Source: Rheinheimera aquimaris (GTDB lineage Bacteria > Pseudomonadota > Gammaproteobacteria > Enterobacterales > Alteromonadaceae). Taken from it: DNA of 64,000 nucleotides. Of the stretch, positions 36,961-46,132 are shown in pieces (the first letter of the stretch is position 1; every line of letters begins with the position of its first letter). The DNA lies in assembly GCF_020531985.1 (NCBI RefSeq), contig NZ_JAJAVQ010000002.1:186001-250000 (forward strand), in the 5' to 3' direction. A program made the position numbers and the translations under genes. The notes below the pieces were generated by a model. The model did not search any database, had not been told where the DNA came from, and worked only from the letters and a program-made list of their open reading frames with translations.

Positions 36961-37933
36961 TAGCGGACACTGGGCAACCAAGCAGGAAAACGGCAGCTAT
37001 CATGCTATCCGGCTGTTACTACTGTTATACCGCTTTGGCGGCAAATGGCTGATTATGATAAGCCTTGCGCCTGTGCTGGCCTATTTTTTTGTTAAAGACG
37101 GTAGTGCCCGTCGTGCTTCACTGCAGTTTTTGCAACAGTTGCACCGCTTTAAAGCTGAGCAGAGCCCTTTTAAACAGAAGCCCGGTTACTGGCTGAGCTA
37201 TCAGCATTTCTGGCATTTTGCGTTGGCTGCACTGGCGAAAATAGACAGCTGGCTTGGCCGCATTGCGCAGGACAGTGTGGTGTATGGCGGCAGTGCAACA
37301 TTTGAACAGATCAGGCAATCGGGTAAAGGCGCCATACTGATTGGCAGCCATTTGGGAAATATTGAAGTTTGCCGGGCGTTGGTGCAAACCAAATACCCGG
37401 TAAGGATAAACATTCTGGCGCACACCAAGCATACGGCAGCTTTTAACCGTATTTTGAAAGAGAGTAACAGTGCAGTTGATCTGAACCTGATTGAAGTAAC
37501 AGAGCTGACACCCGCGGTAAGTGTGATGCTGAGTGAGTGTATTGAACGCAATGAACTGGTGGTGATTGTTGGCGATCGTATTTCGGCACAAGCGCCTGAG
37601 CGCGCGGTCTGGGCTGAGTTTCTCGGCAAGCCTGCGCCCTTTGCAGTCGGGCCCTGGATACTGGCCAGCTTGCTGCAATGCCCGGTTTACCTGATGTTTT
37701 GCATGAAGCAAACCGGTGGTTATAACCTGATGTTTGAACCCTTCGCTGAGCAACTGCGTTTACCGCGTAAACAGCGGCAACAGGTATTAACACAAGTGGT
37801 GCAGCGTTACGCCGCTGAGCTTGAGCGAGTAGCCTGCCAATACCCGCTACAATGGTTTAATTTTTACGATTTCTGGCAATTGCCCCTAACGACACAACAA
37901 AAGGAACACCGTGGTGAACACAGCAGTAACTGA
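36950..37933 (+). CDS. LpxL/HtrB-type lysophospholipid acyltransferase of the APE cluster
   Basis: 327 residues of the lipid A acyltransferase (LABLAT) family: N-terminal membrane segment (LLLYRFGGKWLIMISLAPVLAYFFV), then GAILIGSHLGNIEVCRAL with the catalytic H-x4-E, ELVVIVGDRISAQAPER and a C-terminal basic/aromatic stretch. Such enzymes acylate lipid head groups at the inner membrane. Together with the glycosyltransferase it implies a glycosylated, acylated aryl-polyene lipid. Its last 23 bases overlap the ammonia-lyase gene. Confidence 0.87.
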   Translation: MKTDSGHWATKQENGSYHAIRLLLLLYRFGGKWLIMISLAPVLAYFFVKDGSARRASLQFLQQLHRFKAEQSPFKQKPGYWLSYQHFWHFALAALAKIDSWLGRIAQDSVVYGGSATFEQIRQSGKGAILIGSHLGNIEVCRALVQTKYPVRINILAHTKHTAAFNRILKESNSAVDLNLIEVTELTPAVSVMLSECIERNELVVIVGDRISAQAPERAVWAEFLGKPAPFAVGPWILASLLQCPVYLMFCMKQTGGYNLMFEPFAEQLRLPRKQRQQVLTQVVQRYAAELERVACQYPLQWFNFYDFWQLPLTTQQKEHRGEHSSN

Positions 37934-39506
37934 GCCGGTTAAGTCTACTTTGTCAGGCCCTGTTGCCTTTGGCTGCGGCTGGATCAGTATTGAGCAAATC
38001 AACGCTATTGCACAGCAGCAGTTACAGGTTGTGTTAAGCGACAACCCTCAGTTTCAGCAGCAGATAGACGCTGGCGTAGCTTTTCTGGATAAATTACTGC
38101 AGGAAGACGGTGTGATTTACGGTGTCACCACCGGCTATGGCGACAGCTGTACCGTTAAGGTGCCGCTGTCTCAGGTGCATGAATTGCCCATTCATTTAAC
38201 CCGGTTTCACGGCTGTGGCCTGGGTGAGTATTTCAGCCCCGAGCAGGGTCGCGCTATTCTGGCAACCAGGTTGTGTTCTTTGACGCAGGGTTACTCCGGT
38301 GTCAGTTGGCCTTTGCTGCGCCAGTTAGCCGCATATTTAAACCATGACATAGTGCCACGTATCCCGCAGGAAGGCAGTGTCGGCGCCAGCGGCGATTTAA
38401 CGCCGTTATCTTATGTGGCTGCCAGTTTAATTGGTGAGCGTGATGTGTATCACAAAGGTGATATTCGCCAGGTTGCTGATGTACTGCCTGAACATGGCCT
38501 GACGCCCATCCGGCTGCGGCCAAAAGAAGGTCTGGCGATTATGAACGGCACTGCCGTCATGACGGCGCTGGCATGTTTGGCGTATCAACGCGCAGAATAT
38601 CTTACCCGCTTATCCAGCCGCATTACGGCACTGGCGAGTTTGGCACTGAAAGGCAACAGCAACCACTTTGATGACATCTTGTTCAGCGTGAAACCGCACC
38701 CGGGGCAAAACGAGGTGGCTGGCTGGATCAGGCATGATTTAAATCATCATGAACATCCGCGTAATTCAGACCGGCTGCAGGACCGATATTCGATTCGCTG
38801 TGCACCGCATATTATTGGTGTGCTGCGGGATGCTTTGCCATGGTTTAAGCAAACTATCGAAAATGAGTTAAACAGCGCTAACGATAACCCTATTATCGAT
38901 GGTATTGGTGAGCACGTATTACACGGCGGCCATTTTTACGGCGGCCACATTGCGATGGTAATGGACAGCATGAAAGCCGCTGTGGCAAACCTGGCTGATT
39001 TACATGACAGGCAAATGGCGTTGTTGATGGACACTAAATATAACAACGGCTTACCGTCTAATTTATCTGGCGCTGCGCCAGAGCGGCGTTACATTAACCA
39101 TGGTTTTAAAGCGGTGCAGATTGGTTGCAGTGCCTGGACAGCTGAAGCACTGAAGCTAACGATGCCTGCCAGTGTATTTTCGCGTTCCACAGAGTGCCAC
39201 AATCAGGACAAAGTCAGTATGGGCACTATAGCCGCGCGCGATTGTTTGCGCGTGCTGCAACTGACCGAACAGGTAGTGGCGGCGTCATTGCTGGCGGTAC
39301 AGCAGGGGGTGCAACTTCGTATCGCCCAGGGTGAATTGACCGCTTCAAGCCTGAGCAATGATATTCAGCAGATGTTAACCAGCCTGCAGCAGGATTATCC
39401 GTTATTGCAGGAAGACAGGCCGCTGGAGACCAGCTTGCGCCAGTTAATTGCGCAAATTCAGCAACAACACTGGCCGCTGTATCAGGAGCATACCGATGCC
39501 AAATAA
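37911..39506 (+). CDS. MIO-type aromatic amino acid ammonia-lyase (HAL/PAL/TAL family)
   Basis: 531 residues from GTG 37911 (AAGGAACACC upstream; GTG 37914 is an alternative). The MIO cofactor triad Ala159-Ser160-Gly161 is in VGASGDLTPLSYVA, catalytic Tyr70 in VIYGVTTGYG, and QDRYSIRCAPH and NSANDNPIID are present. The specificity pair (Ser-His in histidases, His-Leu in Rhodobacter tyrosine ammonia-lyase) reads Phe99-His100 in LTRFHGCG, so histidine is not the clear substrate. In APE and flexirubin clusters such lyases make a (hydroxy)cinnamate starter from Tyr or Phe. It stands between the lipid-tailoring and thioesterase genes and overlaps both. Confidence 0.9.
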   Translation: MVNTAVTEPVKSTLSGPVAFGCGWISIEQINAIAQQQLQVVLSDNPQFQQQIDAGVAFLDKLLQEDGVIYGVTTGYGDSCTVKVPLSQVHELPIHLTRFHGCGLGEYFSPEQGRAILATRLCSLTQGYSGVSWPLLRQLAAYLNHDIVPRIPQEGSVGASGDLTPLSYVAASLIGERDVYHKGDIRQVADVLPEHGLTPIRLRPKEGLAIMNGTAVMTALACLAYQRAEYLTRLSSRITALASLALKGNSNHFDDILFSVKPHPGQNEVAGWIRHDLNHHEHPRNSDRLQDRYSIRCAPHIIGVLRDALPWFKQTIENELNSANDNPIIDGIGEHVLHGGHFYGGHIAMVMDSMKAAVANLADLHDRQMALLMDTKYNNGLPSNLSGAAPERRYINHGFKAVQIGCSAWTAEALKLTMPASVFSRSTECHNQDKVSMGTIAARDCLRVLQLTEQVVAASLLAVQQGVQLRIAQGELTASSLSNDIQQMLTSLQQDYPLLQEDRPLETSLRQLIAQIQQQHWPLYQEHTDAK

Positions 39507-39921
39507 TGCACCGAAAAGTGCCGAAGTGATCATTGATGTGCCGTTTTTTGACGTTGATGCGATGCAGGTGGTCTGGCATGGCCACTATGTAAAATATCTG
39601 GAAGTGGCGCGCTGCGAGCTGCTGCGCAGTTTTCACTATGACTACAACGAGATGTCGGAATCAGGCTACATGTGGCCTATCGTTGATATGTCGCTGAAAT
39701 ATGTCGGTTCTGCGCTGTTTGCGCACAAAATTAAGGTAACAGCCACCTTGAAAGAGTGGGAAAACCGGCTGCGTATTGATTATCTGATCACCGACGTCGC
39801 TTCCGGTAAAAAACTGACCAAAGCCAGTACGACACAGGTGGCAATCGATATGAAAACCAGACAGATGTGCTTTGAATCGCCAGCTGTTTTGTTTGAAAAG
39901 CTGGGGTATGCCAAACCATGA
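39496..39921 (+). CDS. apeK: Hot-dog thioesterase of the APE cluster
   Basis: 141 residues from ATG 39496, eleven bases before the lyase stop; the ORF upstream lies within the lyase. 4-Hydroxybenzoyl-CoA thioesterase-like: PFFDVDAMQVVWHGHYVKYLEVARCELLR carries the D-x-M-x-V-H pattern and catalytic aspartate. Could release or hydrolyse the polyene thioester, or edit misloaded chains. Ends in a four-base overlap with the LolA-like gene. Confidence 0.87.
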   Translation: MPNNAPKSAEVIIDVPFFDVDAMQVVWHGHYVKYLEVARCELLRSFHYDYNEMSESGYMWPIVDMSLKYVGSALFAHKIKVTATLKEWENRLRIDYLITDVASGKKLTKASTTQVAIDMKTRQMCFESPAVLFEKLGYAKP

Positions 39922-40454
39922 AGCGTTTAATACGGTTGTTAAGTGTAATGCTTGTTGCCGCTGTTTTGCCGCTGCAGGCCGCTGCTGACAATACGTTATT
40001 ACCCTGGCAGCCGGTGCAGGGACGCTTTGTTTTTACCCAGCTAAAGCAGCTGCAGGGGCTGCCGGTGCCGCTGCGCAGCAGTGGCACCATTGAACTGACA
40101 GATAATGAAATGCTCTGGCATACCACTACGCCGGTAGATAGCAAGTTATTGATCACCGCGGCAGGGGTTAGTCAGTGGCAGCAACAGCAGTTTGTTGCTG
40201 TAGCAGGCAGTGAGTTTGTCGGTCAGCTAATGCTGGCGGTATTGCAGCAAGATATAGACTTTATTACGCAACAGTTCGGCATACAGCAAGCTGACAATCA
40301 CTGCTCCCTGTTGCGGCCGGTTGAGGCGCCACTGAACCAGTTTTTCAGCCAGATTGAGCTGTGTGGTGAAACCCAGCTTAGCAGCCTGACATTGCAGGAA
40401 ACAAACGGCAATACTACACAAATAACGCTGCAACCCGAGGCCGAGGCACAGTGA
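39918..40454 (+). CDS. LolA-like periplasmic carrier of the APE cluster
   Basis: 178 residues with a signal peptide (RLIRLLSVMLVAAVLPLQAAA). The rest fits the LolA/LolB-like fold seen in APE loci: QGRFVFTQLKQLQGLPVPLRSSGTIEL, MLWHTTTPVDSKLLI, then a Gln-rich stretch and QTEL-like strands. By analogy with LolA it could ferry the hydrophobic product across the periplasm from the MMPL exporter to the outer membrane. Coupled by four-base overlaps to both neighbours. Confidence 0.82.
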   Translation: MKRLIRLLSVMLVAAVLPLQAAADNTLLPWQPVQGRFVFTQLKQLQGLPVPLRSSGTIELTDNEMLWHTTTPVDSKLLITAAGVSQWQQQQFVAVAGSEFVGQLMLAVLQQDIDFITQQFGIQQADNHCSLLRPVEAPLNQFFSQIELCGETQLSSLTLQETNGNTTQITLQPEAEAQ

Positions 40455-42727
40455 ATCAGCAGGCAAGGAAGCTGACATTTTATGGGTGGTTGCTGGCAGT
40501 ACTGGCCACAGTGTTGTACCTGCTGCTGAGCGCGCCAACCGCACATTGGAACACCAATATCAGCGCGGCTATGCCCGGCAGTGTAACGGGCTGGCAGCAG
40601 CAATTACTGAAGCAAAATAACAGCAGCAGACATATCAGCCTGTTACTGAGTGGGCAAACGATAGCTGAGCTGCGCCAGGCCGCTGCACAGTTGCAACAGC
40701 ACCAGATCAGCCAGTTACACTGGGTCGAACCCGGCGTTACGATGCTGCAATTACAGACGGTTTATCAGCAGCATCAGGCATTGCTGGCGAGCCCGCAACA
40801 GCTGACATTATTACGTAATGGCGAATATCAACCACTGGTTGATGCAGCTTTACAGCGTTTATACAGCCCGGCGCCCCTACTTCCCGGTGCATTGCAACAA
40901 GACCCACTGCTGCTAACACAGCAAAAGCTTGAGCAATACCGCAGTCAGAGCGGTTTACAACTGCGCCAGCATTGGTTTGAACTAAAGCAGCAGGGCCAGA
41001 GCGCACTGTTGCTGATGGCTGCACTGGAGACAGACCCTTTTGACCGCGGCAATGCCAGTGCTATTGCCACCGCATTGGAGCAACAACTGCAGCAGCTACA
41101 GCAGCAGTGGCCAATGCTAACAGTAGCCCGCAGCGGCGTGTTGTTTCATGCTGTTGTTGCTGCAGAGCGTGCCAGTTTTGAAATGCAGTTTTATGGAGGC
41201 ATGTCGCTGGCGGCGATATTGCTGTTGTTGTGGTTTAGTTTCCGTAGCTGGCGGCCATTATTGCTGGCGCTGACCACCTTGGGTTGTGCTTCTGCCTTTG
41301 GTTTAGCCGCGGTGTTACTGGTTTTTAAGCAGCCGCATATCCTGGGGCTGGTGTTTGCCACTACGTTGATTGGTATCGCAATTGATTACTCGTTTCATGG
41401 CATGCTGGCAGCTAATCAGGGGCAGACAGCATTCCGGCGTATGTTGCCGTCGCTGCTGCTCGGCTTGCTGACAACGGTATTGGGCTATCTGGCGCTGGTA
41501 CTTTTGCCATTGCCGGTGTTAAACCAGGTCGCAGTGTTTATCTGTGCCGGCTTGCTGGCCGCTTTTATCACTGTTTACATCGTTTTCCCGCGTTGGTTAC
41601 CGGCTAATAGTATGCAGGTTAGTCCTGCATTTTTGCGCTGCTGCGCTGCAATCAGCCGCGGTTACACCAGGGTGCCGGCCAAAGCAGTATTGCTGGTTGC
41701 ATTACCAGCGCTTCTGGCTATTGGTGGTAGCCTGGTTTATTTGATGCAGTTTAACGACGACGTGCGGTTATTTAATCAAAGCCCGCAGGCTCTGATCGCA
41801 CAGGAGCGGCAGGTGCGAAGCGTTGGCGGGCAAAACTGGGATAGCCGTTTTATCGTGGTATTGGGTGACAGTTACCAGCAATTATTGCAGCGCGAGCAGC
41901 AACTACAGCCGCAGCTGCAGCGCTGGCAGCAACAGGCAAAACTGACAACATGGCAGTCCACGGTACAATCTGTGCCGCCTTTGCAACAACAGACAGAGTT
42001 GCAGCAGTTACTGCAACAGGCTTATCGCAGTGACGCTGTGCAGCAGTATCTGACCCAATTGCAACTTAGCCCGCCGCCAACGACGCAGCAATGGCTGACG
42101 CCAGAGCGATTACCGGCTGATATGCTGCAGCAAATTCAACCATTGCAGGATGCGCAGGCACAGTTTGTCTCTGTCACCTTACTAAAAGATGTGGCCTTGA
42201 ATGCAGATGACATAGCGTTATTGCAGCAGTATCAGGACACGTATTGGTTTGACCCTATTGCTGATACCAATACCAGCTTGCAGCATTTGCGTAGTCAGCT
42301 CAGCTTGTGGCTGGTGCTGGCGTTGTGTTCTGCCGTGGTATTACTTGGCTGGCGTCTTGGCATAAGGCCGGCAGCGGCTATCGTTTTATTATTACTACTG
42401 GCGATTGGCAGTGCTTTGCTGATCAGCCTTCTGTTGCAGCAGCAGTTGAATATTTTTAATCTGGTCGCGGCGCTGCTGGTGTTAGCATTGGCGCTTGATT
42501 ACGGCATTTTCTTTACAGCCAGATTGCAGCATCAGGATGTGGTGCAGGCGGTGTTGCTATCGGCAACGACCAGCAGCCTGGCGTTTGGTCTGCTGAGTTT
42601 TAGCAGTACGCCGGCGATTGCCAGTTTTGGTTTAACGGTGTTTTTGGGGGTGGCGCTATCTTGTACCTTGGCGCCGCTGCTAAGTGTGATGGTGGTCAGG
42701 GAGAGTGAAAAGCGTGCAGCACTTTGA
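40451..42727 (+). CDS. MMPL/RND-type lipid exporter of the APE cluster
   Basis: 758 residues from GTG 40451. Two repeats of six membrane segments: TM1 near residue 12-27, a long Gln-rich periplasmic domain, then SLAAILLLLWFSFRSWRPLLLALTTLG and LGLVFATTLIGIAIDYSFHGML in the first half, and AAALLVLALALDYGIFFTARL (with D corresponding to the MMPL proton-relay site) in the second. MMPL proteins flip or export lipids. It should drive the aryl polyene lipid out of the inner membrane toward the LolA-like protein. Overlaps the flavoprotein gene by 23 bases. Confidence 0.87.
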   Translation: MNQQARKLTFYGWLLAVLATVLYLLLSAPTAHWNTNISAAMPGSVTGWQQQLLKQNNSSRHISLLLSGQTIAELRQAAAQLQQHQISQLHWVEPGVTMLQLQTVYQQHQALLASPQQLTLLRNGEYQPLVDAALQRLYSPAPLLPGALQQDPLLLTQQKLEQYRSQSGLQLRQHWFELKQQGQSALLLMAALETDPFDRGNASAIATALEQQLQQLQQQWPMLTVARSGVLFHAVVAAERASFEMQFYGGMSLAAILLLLWFSFRSWRPLLLALTTLGCASAFGLAAVLLVFKQPHILGLVFATTLIGIAIDYSFHGMLAANQGQTAFRRMLPSLLLGLLTTVLGYLALVLLPLPVLNQVAVFICAGLLAAFITVYIVFPRWLPANSMQVSPAFLRCCAAISRGYTRVPAKAVLLVALPALLAIGGSLVYLMQFNDDVRLFNQSPQALIAQERQVRSVGGQNWDSRFIVVLGDSYQQLLQREQQLQPQLQRWQQQAKLTTWQSTVQSVPPLQQQTELQQLLQQAYRSDAVQQYLTQLQLSPPPTTQQWLTPERLPADMLQQIQPLQDAQAQFVSVTLLKDVALNADDIALLQQYQDTYWFDPIADTNTSLQHLRSQLSLWLVLALCSAVVLLGWRLGIRPAAAIVLLLLLAIGSALLISLLLQQQLNIFNLVAALLVLALALDYGIFFTARLQHQDVVQAVLLSATTSSLAFGLLSFSSTPAIASFGLTVFLGVALSCTLAPLLSVMVVRESEKRAAL

Positions 42728-43955
42728 TGTGGTAATTATTGGTGCCGGTCCGGCGGGTAGCTGTGCCGGCGCTATGCTGGCCAAAGCCGGTAAGCAGGTG
42801 CTGTGTATTGAAAAACAGCATTTCCCCCGCTTTAGTATTGGCGAAAGTTTATTGCCGCATTGTATGGAGTTTCTGGCGCAGGCCGGTTTGGAAAATGCTC
42901 TGCGGCAACAGGCTGAAACATTGGGGTATCAGTTTAAAAATGGCGCTGCTTTTTTAAAAAATGGTGTGCACAGTCAGTTTGATTTCACTGATAAATTTAG
43001 CCCCGGCCCCGGCACAACCTTTCAGGTAAGACGGGCGTCGTTTGACAAGCTACTGGCCGATGAAGCACAAAAACAGGGCTTGCGGATCCATTATGGTATT
43101 AGCGTAACAGCCTTTGATAATACTGATCCGGCAACAGCAATACTGACGGTGCAGGATGAGCAGCAGCAAAGCAGTCAGATCAGTGCTGGCTTTGTACTTG
43201 ATGCCAGCGGTTTTGGTCGGGTATTACCGCGCTTACTGGATTTGGAGGTGCCGTCTGATTTTCCGGTGCGTCAGGCCTGTTTCTGTCATATCCGTGACGG
43301 TATTCGCGCGCAGAGTTTTGACCGCAATAAAATTTTGATCACTGTACATGATGAATACCCGGATGTCTGGTTCTGGTTGATCCCGTTTAGTGATGGTACC
43401 GCCAGCCTGGGTGTGGTGGGCAAAACCAGCCGTTTTAATGACGGCATCAGTGCTGCAGACAACTTATGGCAGCATGTAAAGCAAACCGGCGAGCTGGCAG
43501 CGTTGCTGGCAGAGGCAGAACCGATAAATACCGCACAAAGCCTGGTAGGCTATTCTGCCAATGTACGTCAGCTGTATGGCGACAACTTTGCGTTGCTGGG
43601 TAACGCCGGTGAGTTTCTCGACCCGGTGTTTTCGTCCGGTGTCACTATAGCGCTGCGCTCAGCCGCTACTGCTGTGCCGTTGGTATTACAGCAGCTAAAC
43701 GGCGAACAACCAGACTGGCAGCAGCAGTACAGTGTGCCGCTGCGTAAGGGTATTACCACCTTCCGCCGCTTTGTCGAAGCCTGGTACGATGGCCGGTTTC
43801 AGGACATTATTTTCAGCAAATCCCGCAATAGCACTATTACGGCGATGATTAGCGCCATACTGGCAGGGTACGCATGGGATGAGAAAAACCCCTATGTAGC
43901 AGAAACAGAGCGGCGTCTTAACGTGTTAAGGGAAGTATGTCTCGATTCAGTCTGA
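42705..43955 (+). CDS. FAD-dependent oxidoreductase with flavin-halogenase motifs, APE cluster
   Basis: 416 residues from GTG 42705. FAD loop GAGPAGSCAG at 13-22, PRFSIGESLLP at 41-51, and a Lys78 in FKNGAAF where the catalytic lysine of phenol/pyrrole halogenases sits. Two further motifs are present: WFWLIP (222-227; consensus W-x-W-x-I-P) and FLDPVFSSG (304-312; consensus F-x2-P-x2-S-x-G), the pattern used to separate halogenases from ordinary FAD hydroxylases. It needs reduced FAD from a separate reductase, none of which is in the cluster. Possible role: halogenation (or hydroxylation) of the aryl head. Activity is unproven; similar proteins occur in APE loci without known halogenated products. 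Confidence 0.83.
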   Translation: MKSVQHFDVVIIGAGPAGSCAGAMLAKAGKQVLCIEKQHFPRFSIGESLLPHCMEFLAQAGLENALRQQAETLGYQFKNGAAFLKNGVHSQFDFTDKFSPGPGTTFQVRRASFDKLLADEAQKQGLRIHYGISVTAFDNTDPATAILTVQDEQQQSSQISAGFVLDASGFGRVLPRLLDLEVPSDFPVRQACFCHIRDGIRAQSFDRNKILITVHDEYPDVWFWLIPFSDGTASLGVVGKTSRFNDGISAADNLWQHVKQTGELAALLAEAEPINTAQSLVGYSANVRQLYGDNFALLGNAGEFLDPVFSSGVTIALRSAATAVPLVLQQLNGEQPDWQQQYSVPLRKGITTFRRFVEAWYDGRFQDIIFSKSRNSTITAMISAILAGYAWDEKNPYVAETERRLNVLREVCLDSV

Positions 43956-44500
43956 TTTTTATTTTACTGCTGACAGGCTGCCAGTTACTGAGCGTTAAAC
44001 CCGATAGTCAGGTACCATTGGGTACGGGCTACTACCAGCTAAGCGATAGCTGGCCCGGCCCCGCACAGCAATTATTACAGCAGGCAAGCTGGAGTGATGG
44101 TACTGAGCAACATCAATTTACCATCAGCGCTTTACTGCGCTCTGATGTGACATTGCTGGTGGCGCTGTCACCAATGGGGCAAGAGCTGTGGCGCGTGCAG
44201 TACAAGCGCGGCCACCAATTGTCGGTTTCCGGTATAGCACCTTTTAATCAGCCGCAGTTTGCCAGGTTGTTACTGGCGCAAATGCAACTGGCTGTATTAG
44301 ATAGCGCGCAGCTGAGCGGCAGACTGCATGCGCTGAAGCTTGAACAAGACAGCAGCAGCCGGGTTGTGCTGGATGATAAGGGCAATACTGTACTGCAGAT
44401 AGCACAGCCACAGCAGCTTGGCCCTGGCCAGACTATAACCATTACAGCGACGGCTTACAGCCTGAAAATCACCACCTTACAGCAGGACTTTTTACCATGA
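43937..44500 (+). CDS. DUF3261 lipoprotein of the APE cluster
   Basis: 187 residues with a lipobox (SLIFILLLTGCQLLS, cysteine at residue 15), so outer- or inner-membrane anchored. Contains the DUF3261 pattern (GQELWRVQYKRGHQLSV near 90, LLLAQMQLAVLDSAQL). LolB-like in size and context: an outer-membrane lipoprotein that would receive the product from the LolA-like carrier. Starts 19 bases before the flavoprotein stop and ends ATGA-overlapped with the ketosynthase. Confidence 0.82.
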   Translation: MSRFSLIFILLLTGCQLLSVKPDSQVPLGTGYYQLSDSWPGPAQQLLQQASWSDGTEQHQFTISALLRSDVTLLVALSPMGQELWRVQYKRGHQLSVSGIAPFNQPQFARLLLAQMQLAVLDSAQLSGRLHALKLEQDSSSRVVLDDKGNTVLQIAQPQQLGPGQTITITATAYSLKITTLQQDFLP

Positions 44501-45681
44501 CCCCGACCACGCTAACGGCACTGGGTATTTGTTGTGCCCTGGGGCAATCGAAACAGCAGGTCTGGCAGAATGCTATCAGTGCCAGTCGCGCCGGTATGCA
44601 GTGGCGTAGCGACTTGTTGCAGTCTGGCGAGGCTATAGTGGTAGGACAAGTTGCTGGCCAGCTGCCGGATCTGTCGGCCTGGCCGGCGCAGTTTCAAAGC
44701 CGCAATAATCAGCTGGCGGCGCTGGCGTATCAGCAAATTGCTGCCGAGGTTGCAGCACTGCGCCAGCAGATGGGCAGTGACAGGATAGCGGTGATTATCG
44801 GCAGCAGTACGTCAGGTATTGCTGAGGGTGAGCAGGCGATGCAGCATTATGTGCAGCAGCAGCGCTTTCCGGCAGGTTTTCACTATCAGATGCAGGAGAT
44901 GATAGCGCCGGCGGAGTTTATTGCGCAGCTGGCTAATGTCAGCGGGCCTTGCTATGCCATTTCAACCGCGTGCTCTTCCAGCGCCAGAGCGCTGATGAGC
45001 GCGCGTAACTTAATACTAGCTGATATGGCAGACGCTGTTATTGTGGGCGGTGTCGACTCGCTGTGCCGCTTAACGCTAAATGGCTTTAAAGCGCTGGAGT
45101 CCGTATCTGCCGGCTTTTGCCAGCCTTTTAGTGTCAACCGTGACGGCATTAATATCGGTGAAGGTGCAGCACTGTTTGTCATGCAGAAACACCAGCCTGG
45201 CATTGCGTTGTTGGGCGCTGCAGCCTCTTCTGATGCGCATCATATGTCTGCACCTCATCCGCAGGGCCGCGGCGCGGTGGACGCTATTTTACGGGCATGC
45301 GAAGACGCTGCTATAAAACCGGCCCAGCTCGATTACATAAACCTGCATGGTACAGCAACACCTTTAAATGACAGCATGGAAAGTCAGGCGCTGGTGCAGC
45401 TGGCCTTAACGCAGGTTGCCGCCAGTTCCAGCAAAGCAATGACCGGCCATACACTTGGCGCCGCCGGGGCAATAGAAGCGGCGCTTTGCTGGCTTACATT
45501 GTCGCCTTATAATAGCGACAACCATTTGATCCCACATTGCTGGGATGAACAGCAAGACCCCGATTTACCTGCGTTGCAACTGGTGCAACCCAAACAGAGG
45601 CATAAGGTAACGCACTGCCTGTCTAACTCGTTTGCGTTTGGCGGTAATAACGTGGCATTAATATTAGGTAAAACGCTATGA
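44497..45681 (+). CDS. apeO: Beta-ketoacyl-ACP synthase (first KS) of the APE cluster
   Basis: 394 residues, FabB/F-type thiolase fold. Nucleophile Cys159 in AISTACSSSARAL, histidines in NLHGTATPLNDSMES and MTGHTLGAAGAIEAAL. The active site is complete, unlike the paired chain length factor at 32 kb. Carries out Claisen condensation with malonyl-ACP during polyene growth. Four-base overlaps at both ends place it in a coupled KS-DH-KR-KS block. Confidence 0.9.
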   Translation: MTPTTLTALGICCALGQSKQQVWQNAISASRAGMQWRSDLLQSGEAIVVGQVAGQLPDLSAWPAQFQSRNNQLAALAYQQIAAEVAALRQQMGSDRIAVIIGSSTSGIAEGEQAMQHYVQQQRFPAGFHYQMQEMIAPAEFIAQLANVSGPCYAISTACSSSARALMSARNLILADMADAVIVGGVDSLCRLTLNGFKALESVSAGFCQPFSVNRDGINIGEGAALFVMQKHQPGIALLGAAASSDAHHMSAPHPQGRGAVDAILRACEDAAIKPAQLDYINLHGTATPLNDSMESQALVQLALTQVAASSSKAMTGHTLGAAGAIEAALCWLTLSPYNSDNHLIPHCWDEQQDPDLPALQLVQPKQRHKVTHCLSNSFAFGGNNVALILGKTL

Positions 45682-46130
45682 TCACGGGTTACAGCATCGA
45701 GCAGGTATTGCCACACAGGTCACCGATGATTCTGCTGGATAATTTTATTGAAGCGGGTGCAGATTACGCTGTTTGCAAAGTAACGATCTCAGAGCACAGC
45801 CAGTTTTATGATGCCGCTAGTCAAACGGTACCCGCTTACGTTGGTATTGAATATATGGCACAAACGATTGCCGCCTATGCTGGTGCAAGTAATCTGGCCA
45901 AAGGCGGCGCGGTTAAAATTGGCTTTTTGCTTGGTTGTCGTAAGTATCAGCCAGAAGTAACCGCTTTTACGCTTGGTACCGAGCTGACTATTACCGCGAC
46001 GGAGCTGGTAACCGAAGATAATGGTTTAAGCGTGTTTGACTGCAGTATCATGCAGCAACAACAGTTATTAGTCAGCGCCAGATTAAATGTGTTTCAACCT
46101 GACAATCATCAGGCATGGCTAACGGAGTAG
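45678..46130 (+). CDS. apeP: 3-Hydroxyacyl-ACP dehydratase (second DH) of the APE cluster
   Basis: 150 residues. IEQVLPHRSPMILLDNFIEAG has the FabA/Z-type catalytic histidine and VGIEYMAQTIAAYAGAS the acidic partner helix (glutamate), so this is the catalytically more complete of the two dehydratase subunits. Probably pairs with the 115-residue subunit at 35.9 kb. Overlaps the preceding KS stop by four bases; its end lies two bases before the ketoreductase ATG. Confidence 0.88.
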   Translation: MITGYSIEQVLPHRSPMILLDNFIEAGADYAVCKVTISEHSQFYDAASQTVPAYVGIEYMAQTIAAYAGASNLAKGGAVKIGFLLGCRKYQPEVTAFTLGTELTITATELVTEDNGLSVFDCSIMQQQQLLVSARLNVFQPDNHQAWLTE

Positions 46131-46132
46131 TA

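Noticed and set aside
37118-37753. 211-residue minus-strand frame in the LpxL-type gene
   Set aside because: Antisense of the acyltransferase; breaks the otherwise uniform, overlapping operon and has no family pattern.
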